Shown: positions 1-6,274 of the stretch, one piece after another | How positions within the stretch are numbered: the stretch's first letter is position 1 | How the letters are laid out: each line of letters starts with the position of its first letter | DNA from: UBA668 sp046076025 | GTDB lineage: Bacteria; Actinomycetota; Acidimicrobiia; Acidimicrobiales; Ilumatobacteraceae | Assembly (NCBI GenBank): GCA_046076025.1 | Contig: JBJTRF010000077.1 | Location: 1 to 6,274 of the forward strand | Direction of reading: 5' to 3' | DNA: 6,274 nt | Program-made: the position numbers and the translations under genes | The notes under the pieces: model-generated | What the model saw: the letters and a program-made list of their open reading frames with translations, nothing else | What the model was told of the DNA's origin: nothing | Databases searched by the model: none

Positions 1-1
1 C

Positions 2-121
2 TCGGTGACGCAGATCACGGCGGTGGCGCCGGCGCGTGCGTCGGCGGCCACGGTGGAGGTGACGGTGACGGGCACGGGTGGCACGAACGCCACCGCGGGC
101 ACCGGCAACGACTACACCTAC
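2..121 (+). repeat. Partial IPT/TIG unit 0 (C-terminal half)
   Basis: Forty residues remain of a unit whose front is cut by the window edge. The stretch 'TQITAVAPA' matches the mid-unit strand, followed by a 'VEVTVTGTGG' strand and the end motif 'GNDYTY'. The junction reads 'YTYYAVPTI', which resembles the 'YRYFAVPTI' junctions at the far end of the window more than the 'FTYTAPVPTV' junctions in the middle. Confidence 0.8.
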
Positions 122-3100
122 TACGCGGTGCCCACCATCACCGCTGGCGGCCTCAGCCCGTCGTCGGGTCCCTCGGCGGGCGGCACGCCCGTGGTGATCA
201 CGGGTACGGGCCTGCTGGGTGCCACGGCGGTCCGCTTCGGCGCGACGAATGCCACCTCGTTCACGGTGGACAGCAGCACGCAGATCACCGCCATCTCGCC
301 GAGTGGCATGGCCAACTCGGGCATCACGGTCACCGTCGTCACCCCGGGCGGCACCTCGAACGCCGTCGCCTACGGCACTGGCGCCACGGTGCGTCCCACC
401 GTCGGGTCGCTGTCGGTGACGACGGGCCCGACGTCGGGCGGCACGGCGCTCACGGTGACGGGCACGAACTTCACGGTGAACATGTCGTTCACGTTCACGA
501 TCGGCGCTGTCGCGTATGCGGCGACGTCGGTGGTGGTCGGTTCCTCGACGTCGGCGACGCTGGTGACCCCGGCGGTGGTGGCCACCGGAACGGCCGCGGT
601 GTCGGCCACCAACTCGTCGGCGGCCTCGCAGACGAACGGCACGTTCTCCTACACGGCGCCGGTGCCGACCGTCACCAGTCTCTCGCCGACTACCGGCCCG
701 ACGTCGGGCGGCACGTCGGTGACGATCACGGGCACTGGGTTCATCACGGGTGCGACGGTGAAGTTCGGGTCGCTGTCGGCGACTGGCGTGGTGGTGAACT
801 CGCCGACGTCGATCACGGTGGTGTCGCCCGCCACCGTCACGCCGGGCACCGTCAGCGTGGTCGTCACCACCTCGGGCGGCGACTCCACGCCGGCCGGCGC
901 CCTAGGGGCAGCTGCCGATGACTTCGTGTACACGGCGCCGGTGCCGACGGTGACCTCGATCTCGCCGACCTCGGGTCCCACCTCGGGCGGCACCACGGTC
1001 ACCATCACAGGCACCGGTTTCGTCACCGGCGCGACGGTGGCCTTCGACGGCCTGGCACCGGTTGCCGCCACGGTGGTGTCGGCGACGTCGCTGACGGTCG
1101 TGTCGCCGTCGACGGTGACGCCGGGTGTCGTCGACCTGCAGGTCACCACATCGGGCGGCTCGAGCTCGACCACCGGGGCTGGCGACAACTTCACGTACAC
1201 CGCGCCTGTGCCCTCTGTGTCGTCGCTTTCGCCGTCGACGGGTCCGGTGACGGGCGGCACGTCGGTGACGGTGACGGGTACCGGGTTCGTGACGGGTGCG
1301 TCGGTGACGGTGGGCGGCCTTGCGGTGCCGGCGGCGTCGGTGACGGTGGTGTCGGCGACGTCGATCACGATCGTGACGCCGGCGACGGTGGCGGTCGGGG
1401 TGGCGAATGTGCAGGTGACGACGTCGGGCGGCTCGAGCTCGACGGCCGGGTCGGGCGACGATTTCACGTACGCGTCGGTGACGCCGACGGTGACGTCGCT
1501 GTCGCCGTCGTCGGGTCCGGTGACGGGCGGTACCGAGGTGGCGATCGCCGGTACCGGCTTCGTGACGGGTGCGACGGTGAAGTTCGGGTCGTTGACGGCG
1601 TCGGTGGTGTCGGTCACGCCGACGCTCGTGACCGTGATGTCGCCGGCGACGGTGTCGGTGACGACGGTGCAGGTGACGGTGACGACGTCGGGCGGGGCGT
1701 CGGTGCCGGCGGGCGCGCAGGGTGCCGCCGCCGACGACTTCACCTACACGCTCGTGGCCCCGCAGGTCACGTCGCTCTCGCCGGCCACCGGCCCCACCTC
1801 GGGCGGCACCACGGTGCTCGTCAACGGCAGCGGCTTCATCACCGGTGCCACCGTGACGTTCGGCTCGCTCTCAGCCACGGTGGTGTCGATCACCCCGACC
1901 GTCATCACGGTCACCTCCCCGGCAACCGTGACAGTGTCCACCGTCGACGTGCAGGTCAGCACCGACGGCGGCGACAGCATCACGACGAACCTCGGCGACA
2001 ACTTCGCCTACACGGCGCCCGTGCCCACAGTCACCGGACTCGATCCGTTGGTCGGCCCGGTAACGGGCAACACCCTCGTGACGATCACCGGCACCGGCTT
2101 CGTGACCGGCGCGACGGTGACAGTGAACGGCATCGCCGCCACCAGCGTCTCGGTCACGTCGCCGACCACCATCACGATGCGCACGCCGGCCTCGACGGTC
2201 ACTGGCGCCGTCAACGTGCAGGTCACCACCGCCGTCGGCAACTCGAGCAGCACCACCGGAAACGGCGACGCCTTCACCTACCAGGCGACGCTGCCCACGG
2301 TCGCCAGCATGGACGTGCTGACCGGGCCGGTCTCGGGCGGCACGGCCGTCACGATCACCGGCACCGGCTTCGTTGCCAATGCTACGGTGTGGTTCGGCAC
2401 GCGCCAGGCCGGCAACGTCGTGGTGGTGTCGCCGACCTCGATCACCGCCACGTCGCCGGCGGCACTTGCGCTCGATGCCGTGCCCGTCACGGTGATCACG
2501 ACGGGCGGCACGTCTGCCGTCACCGAACTCACGCCGTCGTTCACCTATACGTCGGTTGCTCCCGTCGTCACCGGCCTGACGCCAGCGACCGGTTCGAGCG
2601 CCGGCGGACAGACGGTGGTCGTCAACGGCACCGGTTTCCTCAGCGACTCGACGGTGACGTTCGGCTCGGCGCCAGCCACGGTCGTGACGGTCACCCCGAT
2701 CGCCATCACCGTCACCACGCCAGCCACCACGTTCGTCGGCCCCGTCAGCGTCGAGGTATCCACCACCTCCGGCGGGCCGAGCGACACCGCCGGCAGCGCT
2801 GACGACTTCACCTATGTCGCCGCCGTGCCCGCCGTGACCGGCCTCGACGTGCGCACCGGTCCGGTCACCGGCGGCACCGCAGTCACCATCACCGGCACAG
2901 GGTTCGTCACCGGGGCCACCGTGACATTGAACGGCGTGGCCGCCACGGGCGTGTCGGTCAGCTCGCCGACCACCCTCACCATGACCACGCCGGCGTCGAC
3001 CGTGGCCGGCACGGTGAACGTGCAGGTCACCAACGAGGTCGGCAAGTCGAGCAGCACGTCGGGCAACGCCGACGACTTCACCTACGAGGCGACCCTGCCC

Positions 3101-6100
3101 ACGGTGTCGGCAATCGCACCGGCGTCAGGCTCGGTGTCGGGCGGCACCACGGTCACCGTCACTGGCACCGGCTTCATCGCCAACGCCACGGTGAAGTTCG
3201 GCACGATCAGCGGCACCAACGTGTCGGTTACCTCGCCCACCACCCTCACCGTGACGTCACCGCCCACGCTGACGCTCGGCGCCGTGAGCGTCGAGGTGTC
3301 CACCACGGGCGGGCAGAGCGACACGTCAGGCCTCGGTGACGACTTCACCTACACCTCGACCGTTCCCACGGTGACGTCGATCAACCCGCTCACCGGTTCG
3401 ACGGCGGGCGGCGAGACGATCACGGTGAACGGCACCGGCTTCACCAGCAGCGCCACCGTCACCGTCGGGGGTGTCGCTGCCACGGTGCTCACCCGCACCC
3501 CGACGGCGATCACCGTCACCACGCCCGCCACCACCCAACCCGGCAAGGTCGACGTCCAGGTCACCACCTCGCCCGGCGGCCAGAGCGACATCACCGGCAC
3601 TGGCGACGACTTCACCTATGTCGCGCCGGTTCCGACCGTGACGCAGGTGTCGCCCAACAGCGGCCCGACGTCGGGCGGCACGCCGGTCACCATCACCGGC
3701 ACCGGATTCGTCGCCAATGCCTCCGTGAAGTTCGGCGGCGCTGTCGCCACCGACATCGTCGTGGTGTCGCCGACGCAGATCACCGCCACGTCGCCGGCCA
3801 CCTCAACCGTCGGCACGGTGAGCGTGCAGGTGATCACGACCGGCGGCCCGAGCGTCACGACATCGCAGGACGACGACTTCACCTACGCGCTCACGACGCC
3901 GACGGTCACCTCGGTGAGCCCGATCTCCGGCCCGTCGACCGGCTCGCTCGTCACCGTCAACGGCACCGGCTTCATCACCGGCATCAGCGTGGCCTTCGGC
4001 GGCGCGGCGGGCACGAACGTCACCCTCATCTCGCCGACACAGCTCACCGTCACCGCGCCCGCCACCAAGGTGCTCGGTAAGGTCGACGTGCAGGTCACCA
4101 CCGACGGCGGGTCGAGCGCAACCGGCGGCACCTCGGACGACTACACCTACACCGCCGTCGTGCCGACCGTCACGGCGCTCGACCCTGCGTACGGCTCGAT
4201 CGCCGGCGGCACCAGCGTCACCGTCACCGGCACCGGCTTCGTCGAGGGCGCCACCGTCAGCTTCAACGGCACGGCCGCCGCCGCAGCCGACGTCACCGTC
4301 TCCTCGCCGACGAGCCTCACCGTGATCACGCCGCCGCACCCGCTCGGCGTCGTCGACGTCACGGTCGCCACGTCGGCGGGCACGTCCTCGACCGCAGGAG
4401 TCGGCAACGACTTCACGTTCGCCGGCAAGCCGACGGTCACCGGGCTCTCGGCAACAGCTGGCCCGCTCGCCGGCGGCGACACCATCACCGTCACCGGTAG
4501 CGGATTCGTCCGCGGTGCCACGGTGAGCTTCGGCACCACGCCGGGCACCTCGGTGAACGTGGTCTCCGGCACCGAGCTCACGGTCGTCGTCCCCGCACGG
4601 GCGGCGGGCACCATCGACGTCACCGTCACCACCGGCGCCGGCACCTCGGATGTCTCCGATGCGAGCAAGTACCGCTACGTCGCCGTGCCGACGATCGCCT
4701 CGATCTCGCCGGCGAGCGGTCCGCTTGCGGCCGGCACGCTGATCACCATCATCGGCACCAACTTCGTCGGGGTCACCGCGGTCACTTTCGACGGCGTCAG
4801 CGGCACTGATCTCAACGTCACCTCCGAGACCACCCTGCAGGTGAAGGCCCCTGCCCGCGCCACGGCTGGCTCGATCGACGTCGTCCTGACAGCGGTGGGC
4901 GGCGCCGTGACGCGGACGAACGGCTACCGCTATTTCGCGCTGCCGTCGGTGGTGTCGGTGTCGCCGGTGTCGGGTCCGTTGTCGGCGGGGACGCTGGTGA
5001 CGGTGTCGGGCAGCAATCTGGATGGCGCGGTGTCGGTGACGTTCGGCGGGGTGGCGGGGACGTCGTTGTCGGTGGTGTCGGATTCGGAGCTGTCGGTGCG
5101 TGCGCCGGCGGCGCTGGTGTCGGGCGGGGTGGCGGTGGTGGTGTCGACGCCGGGCGGTGTGTCGTCGGGGTCGGTGGTGTTCACGTACGTGGACGCGCCG
5201 GTGGTGTCGGGTGTGTCGCCGGGTGCGGGTCCTGTGGCGGGCGGCGGGTCGGTGACGATCTCGGGTTCGTTCCTGTCGGGTGCGTCGGCGGTGTCGTTCG
5301 GGTCGGTGCCGGCGTCGTCGTTCACGGTGGTGTCGGCGTCGGAGATCTCGGCGGTGGTGCCGGCGGGGTCGGTCGGGTCGGTGGCGGTGCGGGTGACGAC
5401 GGCGGGCGGGCAGTCGGCTGACACGGCGGCTGACGACTACCGGTACTTCGGCGTGCCGTCGGTGTCGGGCCTGTCGCCGGCGAGCGGTCCGGTGGCGGGC
5501 GGGCAGGTGGTGGCGGTGTCGGGCGCGAACCTGTTGGGCGCGACGTCGGTGACCTTCGACGGTGTGCCGGTTGCGTTCTCGGTGAAGTCGGACTCGTCGG
5601 TGGAGGCGACGGCGCCTGCCGGTGTGGTGGGCACGGTGCAGGTGCGGGTGGTGACGCCGGGTGGGACGTCGTCGGCGGATGGGACGGGCAACGACTACCG
5701 CTACTTCGCCGTCCCGACCATTACGACGATCACGCCGGCCGTCGGCCCGATTGCCGGCGGCACGTCGGTGACGATCACGGGCACCAACCTCGACGGCGTC
5801 ACGGCGGTCGCCTTCGACAGTGCGCAGGCAACGAACATCGTCGTCGTCAGCGACACCCAGATCACGCTCACCACTCCGTCCCATGTAGTCGGCACTGCCT
5901 CAATCACGCTCACCACGCCAGGTGGTTCGGCGTCGCTGTCGGCTGGGTTCCGGTATTTCGGGGTGCCGGTGGTGTCGGGTGTGTCGCCGCGGGTGCTGCC
6001 GTTGTCGGGTGGTTCGGTGACGGTGTCGGGTTCGAACCTGGATGGTGTGTCGAAGGTGGTGGTGGGGTCGGTCGAGGTGACGTCGTTTGCGTCGGTGTCG

Positions 6101-6274
6101 GATTCGGCGATCACGCTGGTGGTGCCGGGTGTTGCTGCGGCGGTGTCGGGTGTGAGCGTGTCGGTGGTGACGCCGGGCGGGACGTCGGATGCGTCGGGTA
6201 CGGCTGATGACGTTCGGTTCGTGGCGGCGCCGGTGGTGTCGGGTGTGTCGCCGAATCGTGGTCCGGTGGCGGGC
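2..6274 (+). CDS. Giant multi-IPT/TIG (Ig-like) repeat protein, internal fragment open at both ends
   Basis: Frame 2 is open for 2,091 codons, with no stop and no start with upstream signals; I checked frame continuity at many unit junctions. Only the middle of the gene is present, so the full protein exceeds about 190 kDa. The translation is wholly tandem Ig-like beta-sandwich units of the IPT/TIG type (Pfam PF01833 pattern): 23 complete units of 84-93 residues plus a partial one at each end. Hallmarks are 'SPxxGPxxGGTxVTITGTGF' at each unit's start, 'SPTxITVxTPA' mid-unit and 'VTTxGG' near its end. Composition is rich in Thr, Ser, Val and Gly and poor in Lys; I found no Cys and one Trp (unit at 2282-2548). 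This suits a secreted or surface stalk, by inference. TIG folds also occur in transcription factors, plexins and some glucanotransferases, but long pure arrays in bacteria are usually extracellular. No catalytic domain, signal peptide, membrane segment or sorting signal is visible. Ligand and anchoring are unknown. Confidence 0.93.
122..373 (+). repeat. IPT/TIG unit 1, class B-like
   Basis: This 84-residue unit opens with 'YAVPTI', carries 'LSPSSGPSAGGTPVVITGTG' and then 'TAVRFG', and ends with 'VVTPGGTSNAVAY'. The short length, the AVPTI opening and the 'VTPGGTS' strand place it with the later class B units (4421 onward). It lacks the acidic DDF end motif, which makes the following junction unusual. 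Confidence 0.82.
374..652 (+). repeat. IPT/TIG unit 2, divergent
   Basis: This 93-residue unit keeps the diagnostic 'TTGPTSGGTALTVTGTNF' start. The rest is degenerate: 'NMSFTFTIGAVAYAATS' replaces the usual 'GATVKFG' strand, and the end is 'SATNSSAASQTNGTFSY' with no VTTxGG hairpin and no Asp pair. It sits at the border between the class B-like units before it and the class A block after it. It still reads through in frame, so it is diverged rather than broken. Confidence 0.75.
653..1747 (+). repeat. IPT/TIG units 3-6, class A
   Basis: There are four full units: 653-931 (93 aa), 932-1198 (89 aa), 1199-1471 (91 aa) and 1472-1747 (92 aa). Each has the 'SPxxGPxxGGT' start and a TGTGF or AGTGF strand, and ends DDFVY, DNFTY or DDFTY. 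Units 3 and 6 share an extra linker of the form 'PAGAxGAAADDF' seen nowhere else in the window. They also share a perfect 27-base stretch at 746-772 and 1565-1591. Units 5 and 6 are written almost entirely with G-ending codons: by hand count, unit 5 has 17 GTG to 1 GTC for Val and 16 ACG to 2 ACC for Thr. Confidence 0.85.
1748..2011 (+). repeat. IPT/TIG unit 7, class A
   Basis: This 88-residue unit has 'SPATGPTSGGTTVLVNGSGF', then 'SITPTVITVTSPATV', and ends 'GDNFAY'. The 'VNGxGF' and 'TPxxITVTxPAT' strands are shared with units 10 and 13, which lie three and six units later. Codon choice changes abruptly at its start: by hand count Thr is 11 ACC, 8 ACG and 1 ACA, against almost pure ACG in unit 5. 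Confidence 0.82.
2012..2815 (+). repeat. Higher-order repeat, copy 1 (IPT/TIG units 8-9-10)
   Basis: The three units are 2012-2281 (90 aa), 2282-2548 (89 aa) and 2549-2815 (89 aa). Together they form an 804-base block matched without length change by the next 804 bases. Unit 8 carries 'GFVTGATVTVNGIAAT' and 'TPASTV'. Unit 9 carries 'GFVANATVWFG', with the only Trp of the window, and an end with no acidic pair ('TPSFTY'). Unit 10 carries 'VVVNGTGF' and an 'STTSGGPSD' hairpin one residue longer than usual. The block lies in frame in the main coding sequence. Confidence 0.8.
2816..3619 (+). repeat. Higher-order repeat, copy 2 (IPT/TIG units 11-12-13)
   Basis: The three units are 2816-3085 (90 aa), 3086-3352 (89 aa) and 3353-3619 (89 aa), with the same lengths and order as the previous block. 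Ungapped hand alignment gives 68/90 identical residues for unit 11 against 8, 52/89 for 12 against 9, and 55/89 for 13 against 10. Shared private features include 'VTGLD' with 'TPASTV' (8, 11), the 'ATLPTV' junction (8-9, 11-12), 'ANATV.FGT' (9, 12), and a lengthened 'TTSxGGxSD' hairpin (10, 13). Synonymous differences are numerous, so the duplication is not recent. Confidence 0.8.
3620..4420 (+). repeat. IPT/TIG units 14-16, class A
   Basis: The units are 3620-3886 (89 aa), 3887-4150 (88 aa) and 4151-4420 (90 aa). Unit 14 resembles units 9 and 12 ('GFVANASVKFGG', 'VVVSPTQITATSPAT') and ends with three Asp before FTY. Unit 15 has lost the Gly pair at the start ('SGPSTGSLVTVNGTGF'). Unit 16 begins 'TAVVPTVTALDP' and ends 'GNDFTF' followed by 'AGKPTV', which marks the change to the shorter class downstream. 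Confidence 0.82.
4421..4933 (+). repeat. IPT/TIG units 17-18, class B, mixed codon choice
   Basis: The units are 4421-4678 (86 aa) and 4679-4933 (85 aa). They have the 'GPLAGGDTITVTGSGF' and 'GPLAAGTLITIIGTNF' starts, and end 'SKYRY' and 'NGYRY', without the Asp pair. Codon choice is mixed, as in the block before: unit 18 has 8 GTC to 4 GTG by hand count. In this respect they differ from the units that follow. Confidence 0.82.
4934..5704 (+). repeat. IPT/TIG units 19-21, class B, G-ending codons
   Basis: The units are 4934-5188 (85 aa), 5189-5446 (86 aa) and 5447-5704 (86 aa). Starts are 'SPVSGPLSAGTLVTVSGSNL', 'SPGAGPVAGGGSVTISGSFL' and 'SPASGPVAGGQVVAVSGANL', so the usual GTGF strand is replaced by SGSNL-like forms. 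Ends are 'VVFTY', 'ADDYRY' and 'GNDYRY'. The codon style is extreme: all 20 Val codons of unit 19 are GTG and all 6 of its Thr codons are ACG. Confidence 0.84.
5705..5956 (+). repeat. IPT/TIG unit 22, class B, codon-style chimera
   Basis: This 84-residue unit reads 'FAVPTITTITPAVGPIAGG', then 'GTNLDGVTAVAFDS', and ends 'AGFRY'. Its first three quarters use many C-ending codons (GTC, ATC, ACC), whereas the last dozen or so codons, from about 5920, return to the TCG/GCG/GTG style of the next unit. The break is inside the unit, not at a unit junction. Confidence 0.82.
5957..6220 (+). repeat. IPT/TIG unit 23, class B, altered start
   Basis: This 88-residue unit opens 'FGVPVVSGVSP', then has 'RVLPLSGGSVTVSGSNLDG' where other units have 'xxGPxxGGT'. 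The conserved Gly-Pro is thus changed to Leu-Pro and one residue after the Gly pair is missing. It ends 'ADDVRF', an altered form of DDYRY. The unit is written almost entirely in G- or T-ending codons. Confidence 0.8.
6221..6274 (+). repeat. Partial IPT/TIG unit 24 (N-terminal 18 residues)
   Basis: The 18 residues 'VAAPVVSGVSPNRGPVAG' are the first strand of another unit, cut by the window edge within the GG doublet. The array therefore continues beyond the window. A 24-base stretch at 6230-6253 is identical to 5966-5989 and 5198-5221. Confidence 0.8.

Noticed and set aside
301..315. In-frame ATG at 308 as a possible gene start.
   Set aside because: It encodes Met in the middle of unit 1 ('SPSGMANSG'), within a strand of the repeat, and the same frame is open with repeat homology upstream. 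It is an internal Met.
219..419. A short + strand open stretch of 66 codons in another frame, and a similar 137-codon one at 2389-2802.
   Set aside because: Both overlap the main frame completely, have Arg/His-rich low-complexity translations, and have no ribosome binding site. The TIG frame has a clear family pattern here.
649..4131. A series of - strand open stretches of about 82-89 codons (and one of 364) that tile the window end to end.
   Set aside because: The conserved junction TTC-ACC-TAC contains, in one antisense frame, CTA (antisense stop TAG) and CAC (antisense start GTG). Every repeat junction therefore ends one antisense frame and opens the next. The tiling is an artefact of the repeat.
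5120..5420. G-rich runs on the + strand that could suggest a G-quadruplex or regulatory element.
   Set aside because: The runs come from Gly-Gly and Val codons in the G-ending zone and do not form four regularly spaced runs of three or more G that I would trust. They lie inside the coding repeats.
3803..5884. A 693-codon open stretch on the - strand, rich in Arg, His and Asp.
   Set aside because: It is antisense to the TIG array in an offset frame. Its Arg/His-rich translation resembles no known family and mirrors the GC-rich Val/Thr/Ser codons of the sense strand. Stop codons are rare in every frame at this GC content, so its length means little.
2..6274. Possible CRISPR array or non-coding tandem repeat, because of the strong periodicity.
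   Set aside because: The period is about 255-279 bases, a multiple of three. Conservation is at the protein level with many synonymous changes, and the frame stays open throughout, so the repeats are protein domains.

Overview
The whole 6,274-base window is the interior of one very large coding sequence on the + strand. Reading frame 2 is open from base 2 to base 6274, giving 2,091 codons with no stop and no credible start. The translation is a tandem array of about 85-93-residue Ig-like units of the IPT/TIG type. Each unit begins with a [T/A]xxPxVxxLSPxxGPxxGGTxVTITGTGF-like stretch, continues through strands resembling 'ATVxFGxxxAT...SPTxITVxTPA...GxVxVxVTTxGG', and ends in 'DDFTY' or 'YRYF'. 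I count 23 complete units plus a partial unit at each edge. The signal peptide, any enzymatic or ligand-binding head and any anchor must lie outside the window.

Organism: GC content is very high, with almost exclusive G or C at third codon positions. Giant multi-IPT/TIG proteins are known from high-GC bacteria such as actinobacteria, including environmental Acidimicrobiia-like lineages. The phylum is a guess from composition, and no gene symbol can be assigned.

Layout: bases 2-373 hold a partial and one full unit resembling the later 'YF-AVPTI' class. Bases 374-652 hold a divergent unit. Bases 653-4420 hold fourteen units of the 'APVPTVTSLSP ... GDDFTY' class (class A, 88-93 residues). Bases 4421-6274 hold seven full units and a partial one of a shorter class (class B, 84-88 residues), most joined by 'YRYF-xVPxV'.

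Inside class A there is a higher-order structure. Units at 2012-2815 and 2816-3619 are two copies of a three-unit block, each exactly 804 bases long. The array is also a mosaic at synonymous positions. Zones near 1199-1747, 4934-5704 and about 5920-6274 use GTG/ACG/TCG almost exclusively, while about 1748-4933 and 5705-5920 use many GTC/ACC codons.

The likely role is an extracellular or cell-surface stalk or adhesin-like protein. I see no RNA gene, promoter, terminator, mobile element or CRISPR array. Stretches without stops on the opposite strand are by-products of the repeats.
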